A stretch of DNA of 64,000 bases from Deinococcus taeanensis. GTDB lineage: Bacteria > Deinococcota > Deinococci > Deinococcales > Deinococcaceae. Where the stretch lies: the NCBI RefSeq assembly GCF_020229735.1, contig NZ_CP083455.1:1577001-1641000 (forward strand). The letters run 5' to 3'. The translations under genes and the position numbers were made by a program. Positions within the stretch are counted from its first letter, which is position 1; each line of letters begins with the position of its first letter. The notes below the pieces were generated by a model. It saw nothing but the letters and a program-made list of their open reading frames with translations. It made no database searches and had not been told where the DNA came from. Positions 12,614 through 24,940 of this stretch are shown here, one piece after another.

Positions 12614-13783
12614 TTACCAGAGGTAGGTGTCACTCCAGGCCTCACCCCGCCGGATGAAGGGCGCGCGGGTGCCCAGCACGCGGTGGCCGCCTTTTACGGC
12701 CGCGCGCACCACCACACGTGGATCCAGGCGCTCATGAACGGTGCGGGCGAAGGCCACCTCGTCGCGCACGTCCAGACTTCCGCCGCTGGCCACCGAGTCG
12801 GTGCCCACCGCGACCTCCACGCCGGCCGCCGCGAAAGCGGCCCAGGGAAACACGCCGCACTCCAGGTGATGGTTGCTGCGGGGGCAGGTCACGACTGCAC
12901 TCCCGGCGCGGGCCACGCGGGCGATGTCATTACGGGTGACGTTCACCACGTGCACCAGCGTGGGGGCGCCGCGCAGGGCGCCCAGGTCGTCGAGGTAGCG
13001 CACCGGGGTCAGCTCGGGCTCTGGTGGCCGGCCGATCACGGACTCGAAGGTGGCCGGGTAGTAGACGGGCAGACGGTGCGTCCAGAGTGGCCCGCCGCCG
13101 GTGGCGAACAGTTCGAGTTCGGCGGGATGTTCGGCCACATGAATCTGCACCGGGAGGCCCTCACCGGCGGCGTACTCGGTGAGCAGGCGCATCAGGCGGT
13201 GACTGACGGTGTACGGCGTGTGCGGGGAGAGGCCCACACGTGGCCCACCGGGGCGCTCCAGCGTGCGCCAGCGGTCGAGCCGCTCGCGCACGAGCCGGAA
13301 GGTTTCGTCGGCGCGTTCAGGCAGGGCGCCGAGCGCCTCGTAGTACAGAACACCCTGCAGGTCCTCGCGGGCCAGCAGGGTGTCCATGACGTCCGGGGTG
13401 TGCATGTACACGATGTCGCCCACGCCGCCCGCCCCCAGCGCGGCGAGCGTCTGTGCCCCTGCCTGCGCCGCGGGGGCGCCGCGCCGGTCGCGCTGCGCGA
13501 TCACGACTTCCGGCAGCCAGCGGAAGTAAGGCAGGGCCTGGAATTCGTAGGTGCTCATGTCCAGGTGCGTATGGGCGTTCACGGGGGGCGGAGCGATCAC
13601 GGCGTGATGCCCGGCGTGGGTGGCGTGCGGGTACGCGGCGCGCAGCGCGTCCGGGTGCCCGGTGGCGGCCACGGTGCGGCCGACCACGACCACCGCGCCG
13701 GGACTCTGCGCGCCGCCCATACCGGTGTACAGCACGTCGCAGGTCAGGAGGCGCGGGGCGTGCGGGTCTGCGGGCGTGGTCAT
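12614..13783 (-). CDS. Amidohydrolase, probable aminodeoxyfutalosine deaminase (MqnX-like)
   Basis: A 389-residue metal-dependent hydrolase of the cytosine-deaminase-like amidohydrolase group. Metal and catalytic motifs occur in order: [44 protein letters not shown] and [10 protein letters not shown]. This set, especially the SPHTPY and HVAEHPAE blocks, matches enzymes that deaminate 6-amino-6-deoxyfutalosine to futalosine in menaquinone synthesis; a chlorohydrolase/SAH-deaminase-like role is the alternative. The ATG at 13783 is preferred over GTG/ATG-like starts upstream because TACCAT sits seven bases before it. The MATE exporter gene ends 49 bases upstream on the same strand. Confidence 0.7.
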   Translation of the reverse strand: MTTPADPHAPRLLTCDVLYTGMGGAQSPGAVVVVGRTVAATGHPDALRAAYPHATHAGHHAVIAPPPVNAHTHLDMSTYEFQALPYFRWLPEVVIAQRDRRGAPAAQAGAQTLAALGAGGVGDIVYMHTPDVMDTLLAREDLQGVLYYEALGALPERADETFRLVRERLDRWRTLERPGGPRVGLSPHTPYTVSHRLMRLLTEYAAGEGLPVQIHVAEHPAELELFATGGGPLWTHRLPVYYPATFESVIGRPPEPELTPVRYLDDLGALRGAPTLVHVVNVTRNDIARVARAGSAVVTCPRSNHHLECGVFPWAAFAAAGVEVAVGTDSVASGGSLDVRDEVAFARTVHERLDPRVVVRAAVKGGHRVLGTRAPFIRRGEAWSDTYLW

Positions 13784-13790
13784 GCGCGCC

Positions 13791-13796
13791 ATGGTA
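13791..13796 (-). promoter_or_regulatory. -10 box of amidohydrolase gene (TACCAT)
   Basis: TACCAT on the minus strand, seven bases before the ATG at 13783. It would let the gene be expressed separately from the MATE gene upstream. Confidence 0.5.
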
Positions 13797-13832
13797 CGCC
13801 CGCCGTGGAACCGGGGGCGTCCGGGTGGCCGC

Positions 13833-16593
<2,761 letters not shown>

Positions 16594-16710
16594 CGCCGGA
16601 ACCAGCACCGCCCTGACCCTGCGCGGCACGCACCGGACCACTTCAGGGGGTGAGGTGCCCTGTGCGGACCACCACATGATCTGCTCCTGCCGGTCCCGGA
16701 AAATGACCCC

Positions 16711-17544
16711 ATGACTCCTCCCGATGCGGCCACCCGGACCCTGCCCCTCCGCTACCGGGCCTTTGCAGACCGGGGGGCCGGTGGCAAACCCGTGACCGTG
16801 TTCCTGAATCCCGGCGACGAGCAGGACCGCGCCAGGCAGGCCGGAACGCCTCTGAGCGTGTTCGTGCAGGCCAGCGACCCGGCCAGCGTGACCCTGAGGG
16901 TCTTCACGCCGCACGGCGAGAAAGGCAGCAGTGACAGCGCCGCCATTGCCGCCCTCAGCGCCCTGCAGGAAACGGGCCTCCTGCTGGACGTGGTTGAGGT
17001 CACCCAGGGTGACCCGCAGACCGGCGCAGAAGTGCAACCGGCGCAGCTGTGCGGCGGAGAGTGGCTGCTGCGTCAGGGCCTGGTGACCGTGCAGGCCGTC
17101 CACGCGGACCTCTCCCCTCTCGGCCTGACCTCCGGAACGGCCTGGGTGGCCGCCACGAACCGCACGAACCTCGTGGCGGAAGTTGCCGACCTGCCCGCCC
17201 TGGACGCCTTCACCCCGGATGACGCGGCCATCAGCGCCGTGAACCGGGCCACCGGCACGACCGGCCTGATCCTGTTCACCCCGGGCGGCCCGGCCCGCGC
17301 GGAGGTCAGCTTCCGCGCCTTCGGACCCCTGAAAGGCTTCTCGGAAGACGCCGCGAGCAGCAACATGCTCGCCTGCCTGACCGGCGTGCTTGACCACCTC
17401 AACCACCTGCCGGAGGGCGCCACCCTGATCCGCGCCGCCCAGCGCCGCCCCGGACAGCCCGCCCGCCTGAGCGCCCAGTACGCCCGCACGACCGGCGGCA
17501 CAGACGTCTGGGTGGGTGGCCCCGCCACACCCGACACCCCCTGA
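16711..17544 (+). CDS. PhzF family protein (phenazine-biosynthesis-like isomerase)
   Basis: A 277-residue protein with the two-fold diaminopimelate-epimerase-like architecture of PhzF. The first half contains RVFTPHGEKGSSDSAAIAA, where Glu70 aligns with the catalytic acid of PhzF; the second half contains FGPLKGFSEDAASSNMLACL, corresponding to the family EDPATGSA block. Both motifs deviate from the usual CGHAT and ATGSA wording, so the substrate is unknown and may differ from known members. There is no phenazine cluster nearby. It starts 117 bases after homocitrate synthase; a weak GAAAAT -10-like box lies six bases before the ATG. Confidence 0.7.
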   Translation: MTPPDAATRTLPLRYRAFADRGAGGKPVTVFLNPGDEQDRARQAGTPLSVFVQASDPASVTLRVFTPHGEKGSSDSAAIAALSALQETGLLLDVVEVTQGDPQTGAEVQPAQLCGGEWLLRQGLVTVQAVHADLSPLGLTSGTAWVAATNRTNLVAEVADLPALDAFTPDDAAISAVNRATGTTGLILFTPGGPARAEVSFRAFGPLKGFSEDAASSNMLACLTGVLDHLNHLPEGATLIRAAQRRPGQPARLSAQYARTTGGTDVWVGGPATPDTP

Positions 17545-17597
17545 GGGCCGCGCCGTCAGAAGGCGACAGCCTCACGGAAGACGCCGGCGGCGGCCCG

Positions 17598-17603
17598 TAG
17601 ACT
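17598..17603 (+). promoter_or_regulatory. -10 box of rlmN (TAGACT)
   Basis: TAGACT ends six bases before the ATG at 17610. Confidence 0.55.
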
Positions 17604-17609
17604 GACGTC

Positions 17610-18647
17610 ATGGAGCTTCTACTCGACCTTCACCCAGACGCCTATCCGCTTGACGGGTTCCGGCGCCGTCAGCTGCTTGAATGGGTGTTCGAACAGGGCG
17701 TCGGTACCTTCGACGCCATGACCAACCTGCCTGCCGCCACCCGGCAGGACCTCACCGCGCGCTACACCCTGAACCCGTTCAGACTCATCGAGACCGTGCG
17801 CAGCTCCGACGGCAGCGTGAAGTACCTGTTCACCCTGCACGACGGCCGGCAGATGGAAGCGGTCTACATGCCGTACCTGGACCGCAAGACCATCTGCGTG
17901 TCCACCATGGTCGGGTGCCCGGCCCGCTGCGCGTTCTGCGCCACCGGAGCCATGGGCTTCGGCCGGAACCTCACGCCCGGCGAGATTGTCGGGCAGGTGC
18001 TGGCCGTGGCCGGCGGCGAGGGCGTCGCCCCGCGCGAGATCCGCAACCTGGTGTTCATGGGCATGGGCGAAGCCATGCTGAACTATGACCACACCATGCT
18101 GGCCGCCCGCATCCTGCTGCACCCGCAGGCCCTCGGCATGAGCAAACGCCGCGTGACGCTCTCCACGGTGGGCATTGCCAAGGGCATCCGCCGCCTGGCG
18201 GCCGAGGACGACCTGGGCATCAAGCTGGCCATCAGCCTGCACGCCCCCGATGAGGACACCCGCCGGAAGATCATCCCGACCGGCAACGTCAATTCGATCG
18301 AGGAAATCATGGCGGCCGCCCGCGAGTACCAGGAGGTGACCGGCCGGCGCATCACCATGGAGTACACGATGCTGCGCGACATCAACGATCACCTGTGGCA
18401 GGCGGAACTGCTTGCCGAACTGCTGCGCGGCCTGGTCAGCCACGTGAACCTGATTCCCATGAATGCCTGGACCGGCTCAGGGTTTGAAAGCAGCACCGAG
18501 GAGCAGATCCAGGCGTTCTACGACCTGCTGGAAACGCGGGGCGTCGACGTGAGCGTCCGGCGGTCCCGCGGCCGGGACGCAGGGGCCGCGTGCGGCCAGC
18601 TGGCCCTGAAACGCCCCGGCGCCACCACCGGCGTGGCCCCTGCCTGA
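17610..18647 (+). CDS. rlmN: 23S rRNA (adenine2503-C2)-methyltransferase RlmN
   Basis: A 345-residue radical-SAM methyltransferase that methylates A2503 of 23S rRNA and A37 of some tRNAs. The cluster motif CPARCAFC gives Cys103, Cys107 and Cys110 for the 4Fe-4S centre, and the C-terminal GAACGQL carries the methyl-accepting cysteine (~328) required by the dual-cysteine mechanism. [15 protein letters not shown] and the [12 protein letters not shown] block are also typical. Start fixed by TAGACT six bases upstream. Single gene; the neighbours are unrelated. Confidence 0.95.
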   Translation: MELLLDLHPDAYPLDGFRRRQLLEWVFEQGVGTFDAMTNLPAATRQDLTARYTLNPFRLIETVRSSDGSVKYLFTLHDGRQMEAVYMPYLDRKTICVSTMVGCPARCAFCATGAMGFGRNLTPGEIVGQVLAVAGGEGVAPREIRNLVFMGMGEAMLNYDHTMLAARILLHPQALGMSKRRVTLSTVGIAKGIRRLAAEDDLGIKLAISLHAPDEDTRRKIIPTGNVNSIEEIMAAAREYQEVTGRRITMEYTMLRDINDHLWQAELLAELLRGLVSHVNLIPMNAWTGSGFESSTEEQIQAFYDLLETRGVDVSVRRSRGRDAGAACGQLALKRPGATTGVAPA

Positions 18648-18685
18648 GCCTCCGACAGATGAGTAAGGGTTACGAGAGAGCTAAA

Positions 18686-18694
18686 TGCTAGGCT
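18686..18694 (+). promoter_or_regulatory. Extended -10 promoter of the TPR-SPOR-rex unit
   Basis: TGCTAGGCT fits an extended -10 (TGn-TAGGCT) about 33 bases before the GTG at 18728. Unlike most units here, the gene has a leader and a strong AGGAGG (18714-18719) eight bases before its start. Confidence 0.45.
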
Positions 18695-18727
18695 ACAGAC
18701 GTTTCCGCACATCAGGAGGCCACTAAG

Positions 18728-20338
18728 GTGACGCAACACACACGTACCGTTCTGCTGGGGCTCACGCTGACCCTCGCCTCACACGGGGCGGCGCAGACCA
18801 TGATCGAAACGGTCAGCACCATCGGCATTCAGAACACCCTGCAGTCCACCGGCACCCCCGCACTGCCCAACGTCACGGTCCCTGCCGCGCAGGGCGCCAC
18901 CGACCCCACCACGCCCACCAGCGGCACGCCAGCCCCCGTGGTCACCCCCCTCACCGCCGAACAGCAGGCCCAGCTGGCCCAGGCCCGCGCCGCGTACCAG
19001 GCGAACAACCTCACGCAGGCCCGCACGCTGTTCGAAGCGCTGATCACGCAGAACTACACCAACCCCGACCCGCACTTCGGCCTGGCGCTCACCCTGGTCG
19101 CCCAGAACGACCTGCGCGGCGCCACCTTTGAACTCACGCAGTTCACGGCGCTGGCCCCCACCCGCTTCGAAGGTCCCTACAACCTCGGCGTGATCGCCGC
19201 GCGCCAGGGCAACCACGACGAGGCGCTGCGCCTCTTCACGCAGGCAGCCACGCTGATGAAAGACCAGGCCAGCCCAGCGGCCTCGCGGCAGGTCCTTGAA
19301 GCTCTGGCCGCCGAGCAGACCCGCAAGGCCGACTTCACCGGCCTGACCGGCACGCTTACCGCCCTGAATGCCCTGGACCCGAAGGATCCGGACGTGCAGT
19401 ACCGCCTCGCGCAGGCCCGCACCCTCAGCGGCCAGGGCGCCGCCGCCCTCCCCGGCGTGTACACCCTGCTGCAACAGGCGCCCGGCCGTGTGGACGCCGC
19501 GCTCCTCCTGGCCGACATCTACGTCGGCCAGAGCCTGCCCGACCGGGCGCTGCGCGAACTTGACGCCGCCACCAGCCGCGCGCAGACCGGCGAAGGCCGC
19601 GCCACCCTCCTGCTGCGCAAGGCCAGCATCCTCGAACAGACCGGTGACACCCGCGCTGCCGTGTTCGCCGCGCAGGCCGCCACCCGCCAGGACCCCAAAA
19701 ACGCCGCCGCATTCGCCCGTGAAGGCGAACTCCGCGTGCTGCGCAACGACCGCCCCGGAGCGCTCACCGCGTACCTGAACGCCGTGAAGCTCGCCCCCCA
19801 GACCGCCTCGTACCGCGCCGCTCTGGCCGCCGTGCGCCTCACCCTCGGGCAGAACGCTGACGCGCAGCGCGACGCCGCGCTGACCCTCACCCTGCGCCCC
19901 GATGACGCCACGCTCGCCCGCGCGCTGTTCGTGCAGGGCGTCGCCGCGTACCGCCAGGGCCGGTACGCCCAGGCACGCGCCGCGCTGCAATCCAGCCACA
20001 CCCGCGCTCCGAGCGCCGACACGGTCCTGTGGCTCGGCCTGAGCGCCTACGCCGCCAAGGACTACCCGGCCGCGGCCACCGCGCTCGGTGAGAGCGTGAA
20101 ACTCAACCCCACGCCCACCGCCCGCCTGAACCTCAGCAGCGCCCTGCTCGCCAGTGCCCGCTACCCCGAAGCTGAAGCCGTGCTGCGCGGCCTCGTCAGC
20201 GAAAATCCGAAGAACGCCGAGGCGTGGTACCTGCTGGGTCTCACGCAGCGCGCCCAGGGCCGTGAAGCCGAGGGGCGCACCGCTCTGAAAACAGCGGCGA
20301 CACTCGGCAACGCCCGCGCCCAGGGGGCCCTGAAATGA
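18728..20338 (+). CDS. Secreted tetratricopeptide-repeat protein
   Basis: A 536-residue protein with an N-terminal signal (VLLGLTLTLASHGAAQ) and no lipobox, followed by a Thr/Pro/Ala linker and then TPR repeats across most of the length, for example AYQANNLTQARTLFEAL, YNLGVIAARQGNHDEALRLFTQA, AEAWYLLGLTQRAQGREAEGRTAL. TPRs are protein-binding scaffolds, so this is probably an envelope assembly factor. The GTG start is supported by AGGAGG eight bases upstream. Its stop overlaps the start of the SPOR gene (ATGA), and the unit continues through rex and two lipoproteins. Confidence 0.85.
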   Translation: MTQHTRTVLLGLTLTLASHGAAQTMIETVSTIGIQNTLQSTGTPALPNVTVPAAQGATDPTTPTSGTPAPVVTPLTAEQQAQLAQARAAYQANNLTQARTLFEALITQNYTNPDPHFGLALTLVAQNDLRGATFELTQFTALAPTRFEGPYNLGVIAARQGNHDEALRLFTQAATLMKDQASPAASRQVLEALAAEQTRKADFTGLTGTLTALNALDPKDPDVQYRLAQARTLSGQGAAALPGVYTLLQQAPGRVDAALLLADIYVGQSLPDRALRELDAATSRAQTGEGRATLLLRKASILEQTGDTRAAVFAAQAATRQDPKNAAAFAREGELRVLRNDRPGALTAYLNAVKLAPQTASYRAALAAVRLTLGQNADAQRDAALTLTLRPDDATLARALFVQGVAAYRQGRYAQARAALQSSHTRAPSADTVLWLGLSAYAAKDYPAAATALGESVKLNPTPTARLNLSSALLASARYPEAEAVLRGLVSENPKNAEAWYLLGLTQRAQGREAEGRTALKTAATLGNARAQGALK

Positions 20339-21420
20339 GCGGCGCCGCCCGACCCCGCCGCTGGCCGGACCTGATGATCGGCACGCTCGTCGTGCTGCTC
20401 CTGGGAGGCTTCGGCGCGCTCATCCTGCGCCCTGCGCCCACCGCCACCCCCGCTCCCAGCCCAACCGGAAGCGCAGAGGCCACCGACATTCCCGCGGCGC
20501 CCAGCGTCAACACTGCCGCGGAGAGCACCACCGACACAGCGCCCATGACGGCCGCACCCACCGGAAGTGCGGAGGCCGCAGCCGAGTCCCCGGCCAGCAC
20601 CGCCACGGCAGCTGAACCCACCACCGAAGAAGCGCCCGTCATCGCCGCCGCACCCATCGGCGCACCGGACCCCGCTCTGAGCGACCCCGCGCCCTCGACC
20701 GACACCAGCACCACCACACAGGCCACCAGCGACCCGGCCAGCACCGACCCCGCTGACAAGGCCACCGACAACACCACCCCCGCCACGGACACTGCACAGG
20801 TCACTCCCCGCAGCGGCGGCGCCGTTGCCGCCAGCGAACAGCGCGTCCCCCTACGCAGTGACTACCGCATCAGTCTCGGCAGCTTCCGCAGCGAGGACGC
20901 CGCCCGCAGCGGCACCGCCAGCGTCAGCGGCCTCGGCTACACCGTGTACCCCATCGACCTTGGCAGTGAAGTCGTCGCGCAGATCGGGCCCTTCACGGAC
21001 GAAGCGGCTGCTCGTCAGGCCCTCGCCGACGTACAGCGTGCCTACCCTGGCGCTCTCCTCTACCCGCCACGCGGCCGCTCCCTGACCGGCACCTCCACTC
21101 CGGCTGCAGCCGCTTCTACTTCTCCATCCAGCCCGAGCGCCCCGGCAGCCACCGAGCCCGCAGCACCTGCCGACACCACCGCCAGCACCCCCAGCCCCGC
21201 CGCCGACGGTCCGACGTACCTGCAGGTAGGGGCGTTCGACCGCCTGGAAAGCGCCCAGAACCTCGTCCAGCAGCTTCGCGATCTGGGCTACGCGCCGACC
21301 GTGAATGCCCCCGAAGGCCGCAAGGTCACGGTGCTCGTCGGCCCGTACACCGGCGACCCCCTCAGCCGCACTGAAGCGCGCCTCGACGCCAACGGTCTGC
21401 CTCACTTCCGGGTTCGTTGA
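20335..21420 (+). CDS. Membrane-anchored protein with two SPOR domains
   Basis: A 361-residue protein with a short cytoplasmic N-terminus, one membrane helix (LMIGTLVVLLLGGFGALIL), a long low-complexity Thr/Ala/Pro stretch (~residues 45-160) and two SPOR-like repeats: the first around RISLGSFRSEDAARS...VAQIGPFTDEAAARQAL, the second at the C-terminus from YLQVGAFDRLESAQNLVQQL to VLVGPYTGD. SPOR domains bind denuded glycan strands at the division septum, so the protein likely acts at sites of peptidoglycan turnover. Stop and start overlap both neighbours by one to four bases, implying translational coupling. Confidence 0.88.
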   Translation: MSGAARPRRWPDLMIGTLVVLLLGGFGALILRPAPTATPAPSPTGSAEATDIPAAPSVNTAAESTTDTAPMTAAPTGSAEAAAESPASTATAAEPTTEEAPVIAAAPIGAPDPALSDPAPSTDTSTTTQATSDPASTDPADKATDNTTPATDTAQVTPRSGGAVAASEQRVPLRSDYRISLGSFRSEDAARSGTASVSGLGYTVYPIDLGSEVVAQIGPFTDEAAARQALADVQRAYPGALLYPPRGRSLTGTSTPAAAASTSPSSPSAPAATEPAAPADTTASTPSPAADGPTYLQVGAFDRLESAQNLVQQLRDLGYAPTVNAPEGRKVTVLVGPYTGDPLSRTEARLDANGLPHFRVR

Positions 21421-22118
21421 TGGCTGAAATTCCCACCGCCGCCATCAGCCGCCTCGTCACGTACCTGCGCATTCTCGAACAGCTCGAACTGCAGGACGTC
21501 AGCCGCACCAGCAGCAACGACCTGGCCGAACGTGCCGGCGTCAGTGCCTTCCAGGTCCGCAAGGACCTCGCGTACTTCGGCCGGTTCGGCACGCGCGGCA
21601 TGGGTTACACCGTGCCCATCCTGAAACGGGAACTTGTGCGCGTGCTGGGCCTGAACCGCACCTGGAACGTCGTGATCGTCGGCGTCGGCCGGCTCGGCCA
21701 GGCCATTGCCAACTACCCCGGCGCCAGCGACTACCAGTTCCAGTACGTCGGCCTGTTCGATGTGAACCCCACCCTCATCGGGCAGCAGGTCCGCGGCCTC
21801 ACCGTGCAGCACCTTGACGCCCTTCAGGACTTCACACGCACCAACCCCGTCGACATGGGTTTCCTCGCTGTTCCCCCCGAACGCGCCCAAGACGCCGCGC
21901 AGGCACTGGCAGACGCAGGCCTCAAAGGCATCCTGAACTTCGCTCCCACCGTCATCCAGCCCCGCACCATCGACCGCCCAGGCCACCAGGACGTCAGCGA
22001 CGAGTGGCGCGGCGTGATCGTGGAGAACGTCGACTTCCTCGCCGGCATGAAACGACTCGCGTTCTACATCCTCAACCCACACCTTAAAGACGCTCCCACC
22101 CCGGAGGACCCCGCATGA
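21420..22118 (+). CDS. rex: Redox-sensing transcriptional repressor Rex
   Basis: A 232-residue repressor that senses the NADH/NAD ratio. The N-terminal winged helix is clear (ISRLVTYLRILEQL through AERAGVSAFQVRKDLAYFGRFGTRGMGY), followed by a Rossmann domain with VVIVGVGRLGQAIANY and a C-terminal domain-swap helix (VENVDFLAGMKRLAFYIL). NADH binding would release it from TTGTGAAnnnnTTCACAA-type operators. The ATG at 21420 overlaps the stop of the SPOR gene; a TTG three bases earlier is less likely. It is embedded among envelope genes, an unusual location. A Rex-like site is visible at 46448-46465. Confidence 0.94.
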   Translation: MAEIPTAAISRLVTYLRILEQLELQDVSRTSSNDLAERAGVSAFQVRKDLAYFGRFGTRGMGYTVPILKRELVRVLGLNRTWNVVIVGVGRLGQAIANYPGASDYQFQYVGLFDVNPTLIGQQVRGLTVQHLDALQDFTRTNPVDMGFLAVPPERAQDAAQALADAGLKGILNFAPTVIQPRTIDRPGHQDVSDEWRGVIVENVDFLAGMKRLAFYILNPHLKDAPTPEDPA

Positions 22119-22723
22119 AACGATTTGCCCTGATCACTCTCCCCCTCCTGCTGGCTGCGTGCACCAACACGGCCACTCCTCAGGTCGGCATGACCCCCAG
22201 CATCAACGGCGCCGATATCAAGGTTGACGCGACCGTGACGTACGACGCGTCGGGCAACCCGACTTCCATCAGTGTGCTGACCACCACGACCCAGCCCACC
22301 GTTAACTTCAATGTCGCCCCGTCCAGCCTGGGCATGACCCTGACCGGCTACGAGGTCAAGGTCATGGACAGCGCGGGGACCCAGTTCGCCGGAACCGAAG
22401 GGCAGTACTCCCGGTCCTTCAGCGCCCGCGTTGCCGGCGGATACGCCTGCAAGAACGGTACGGCCGTCGACTACACCACCGACCAGTGCGACTTCGTCAA
22501 CAAGGTTCCCTACGCCCGTACCGTGCAGCTCGGCCAGCTTCCCCTCCTGGTTGACGCCATTTCGAGAGAAGCACAAAACACCTTCGTCTCGGCCTTCCCA
22601 GATGATATGTGCCCCACACTGCGCATGAACGTCACCTTCACGGGCTACAACGACCTGAACAGAGTCATCACCCCCATCACCGTGACCAACGCCCCCATTC
22701 AGGTCACGTGCAACACCAAGTGA
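22115..22723 (+). CDS. Lipoprotein of unknown function
   Basis: A 202-residue exported protein; MKRFALITLPLLLAAC is a lipoprotein signal with the lipid-modified cysteine at 16. The mature part is predicted beta-rich with pairs of cysteines (GGYACKNGT, TDQCDFV, DDMCPTL, VTCNTK). No domain is recognised. It overlaps the rex stop codon (ATGA) and is followed 17 bases later by a second, larger lipoprotein, so it is the fourth gene of the TPR-SPOR-rex unit. Confidence 0.78.
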   Translation: MKRFALITLPLLLAACTNTATPQVGMTPSINGADIKVDATVTYDASGNPTSISVLTTTTQPTVNFNVAPSSLGMTLTGYEVKVMDSAGTQFAGTEGQYSRSFSARVAGGYACKNGTAVDYTTDQCDFVNKVPYARTVQLGQLPLLVDAISREAQNTFVSAFPDDMCPTLRMNVTFTGYNDLNRVITPITVTNAPIQVTCNTK

Positions 22724-22740
22724 ACCCCGGAGCGCTCACC

Positions 22741-24864
22741 ATGACCAGAACACGAATCCCGGCCCTGGCCCTCACCACCACCCTCCTGCTGGCCGCCTGC
22801 GGTCCCAACGTCCCCACCACCCCCGGAGGCACCACTGGTGGCGGCACCGGAGCTGGCAGCGGCGCACCGACCGTGAACATCATGTCCGCCAGCGGAAGCA
22901 CCCTGAGCAGCACAACCCTGACCGGGCCAGTGGCTCAGTTCCGCCTCACCCTTGCCGATCAGGACGGCACGATCACCGGTGTCAAATGGGTCGTCACACA
23001 GGGCGGCACTACCGTCGCCCAGGGCACGCTGGCCAGCGCGGACATCAAGGCCGTGACGAGCCTGAACCTGCCCAGCCTGCCCGCCGGAACGTACACGCTG
23101 ACAGTCACTGCTACTGACAACAGCGGAAAGACCGGCACAGCCACCGCCCAGTTTATAGTTGATGCCCAGCGCCCCTCGCTGACGAGCGTGAAGGTTGACG
23201 GGACGGGCGTCACCAATGGCGCCACCCTGGACCGACTCGTGAATCAGAGCGCCATCCTGACCGTCACTTCGACGGACAATACCAGCAGCCCGACCATCAG
23301 CGTATACAACGGCACCACCCTGGTCGCGCGCGACCAGGGTACCCTGACCTTTGATCTGAAGAACAACAACGCTGGTCCGGCCATTTACACGATCGTCAGC
23401 ACCGACGCCGTCGGCAACAGCGTCAGTCAGACGTTCACGGTCAACTACGCCCAGACCAACACCGAGACCGCCGCGCCCGTCCCGGTCCTGCTCATCAACA
23501 ACACCGACGCCGAACCGTACAGCAACGTTCTCAGCGTCACCGCTTCGGCAGGCGTGGCCCCCGGCGTCAGCGTGAAACAGATGATCCTGCAGATCACTGA
23601 TGCCAAGGGCATCGTGGACACCAACACGTTCACCAGCACGGCTGAGAACGCCACCTTCAACATTGACACTACCAAATACCCGGACGGCACGCTGAAACTG
23701 CAGCTCTTCGTCGTGGACAGCACCGACAAGCGCGGGCAGAGCGCCGTGAAGACTGTGCAGATCGCCAACAGCGTCGCCCCGACCATCACGGTCGTCTCAC
23801 CCACCAACGGCGCGAACGTCAGCGGCCCGACACAGGTCAAGGTGCAATTCCGTCAGAACAACACGGCGTTTACATTCCAGCCCGCCACCATGACGCTGGA
23901 TATCATCGACTCGCGTGGCGCGGTCGTGACAACCCAGACGGCCCCGATCGTCCCCACGAACCAGGGTCTGTGGGAAGCGACCACCACGGTTGATTTCAAC
24001 GCCACGCAGTACCTGAACGCGGGCTATACCCTGCGGGCAAGCGCGAACGTGAAACTCGCGAATGAAACGATCACGCGCAACCTGACTGCCACCAGCGCCG
24101 TGAACAATCAGTCCTCGGTCGGCGAGGCACCCGCGTTGAACATCCTGCTGCCCTCCTTCTTCGACCCACAGGCCACACTGCGCCCAGTTCTGACTCGGAA
24201 AAGTGCAGTGGCCATCCAGGTGAGTGACAGCGATGCGATCCGCCAGGTACAACTGCAGTTCGTCTGCGACGCGCTTACCAAGCTTCCCACCCAGACATGC
24301 AACACCGACGCATATAACTACAACATCCCAATTGGGCGCGCCGGTCTGTTCTATCGGGTTTTCAACACTGGAGTCCTGATGGACGGCCAACCTTTCGTTG
24401 AGAACGGGAACTACGTCTTACGCGTCACAGCAACCGACCAGGCCGGTCACGCGAACATCAAGGAGATGAACGTCGTGGTCGACCGCAGCAAGGCAGGGAT
24501 TGCAAACCTGATGTCAAACCACACGTACATTGAGGATAACGGCGGGAGCAAGCTCACGCCGACGACCGCGAACTGGTATATCGGGCCGGATCCAGTAACC
24601 GGTGTACCCACCTACAACACGAATGTAAACGTGGTTCGAGTGTTGGACTTGTGGTACAGCTCCAACGATGCAGGAATCGCCGATGAAACTCCCTCACTGA
24701 TTGGCATCAATCCAGAAGTCAATGCTGGCAGCGTATTCACAACTCGAAACATTGCATTTGGGAAGGAAGGCACTTACCGGAACAGCTTCCTGATTCAGGA
24801 TCTCACCACAGGTGTAGTGGAGTTCTACCCAGGTGGACAGGTGATCGTCACCTCGCGTCAATAA
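22741..24864 (+). CDS. Large lipoprotein with Ig-like repeats
   Basis: A 707-residue surface lipoprotein. The signal ends at LLLAAC with the lipidated cysteine at 20, followed by a Gly/Thr-rich linker (~23-40). The rest is a string of Ig-like/bacterial beta-sandwich repeats, visible as recurring blocks such as GTYTLTVTATDNSGKTGTA, AIYTIVSTDAVGNSVSQTF, TLKLQLFVVDSTDKRGQSA and YVLRVTATDQAGHANIKEM. The last ~200 residues differ: the DNA from ~24150 becomes noticeably less GC-rich and uses codons rare in the neighbours, suggesting that this domain was acquired or exchanged. Last gene of the unit; no clear hairpin follows before the convergent barstar gene at 24941. Confidence 0.82.
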   Translation: MTRTRIPALALTTTLLLAACGPNVPTTPGGTTGGGTGAGSGAPTVNIMSASGSTLSSTTLTGPVAQFRLTLADQDGTITGVKWVVTQGGTTVAQGTLASADIKAVTSLNLPSLPAGTYTLTVTATDNSGKTGTATAQFIVDAQRPSLTSVKVDGTGVTNGATLDRLVNQSAILTVTSTDNTSSPTISVYNGTTLVARDQGTLTFDLKNNNAGPAIYTIVSTDAVGNSVSQTFTVNYAQTNTETAAPVPVLLINNTDAEPYSNVLSVTASAGVAPGVSVKQMILQITDAKGIVDTNTFTSTAENATFNIDTTKYPDGTLKLQLFVVDSTDKRGQSAVKTVQIANSVAPTITVVSPTNGANVSGPTQVKVQFRQNNTAFTFQPATMTLDIIDSRGAVVTTQTAPIVPTNQGLWEATTTVDFNATQYLNAGYTLRASANVKLANETITRNLTATSAVNNQSSVGEAPALNILLPSFFDPQATLRPVLTRKSAVAIQVSDSDAIRQVQLQFVCDALTKLPTQTCNTDAYNYNIPIGRAGLFYRVFNTGVLMDGQPFVENGNYVLRVTATDQAGHANIKEMNVVVDRSKAGIANLMSNHTYIEDNGGSKLTPTTANWYIGPDPVTGVPTYNTNVNVVRVLDLWYSSNDAGIADETPSLIGINPEVNAGSVFTTRNIAFGKEGTYRNSFLIQDLTTGVVEFYPGGQVIVTSRQ

Positions 24865-24940
24865 ACGTTCAGCTTCGGGGCTCAGGGACCGCAATGTCAC
24901 CTGGGCTTTGTCCTTGCCAAGAGGTACCACCTGTATTTCA

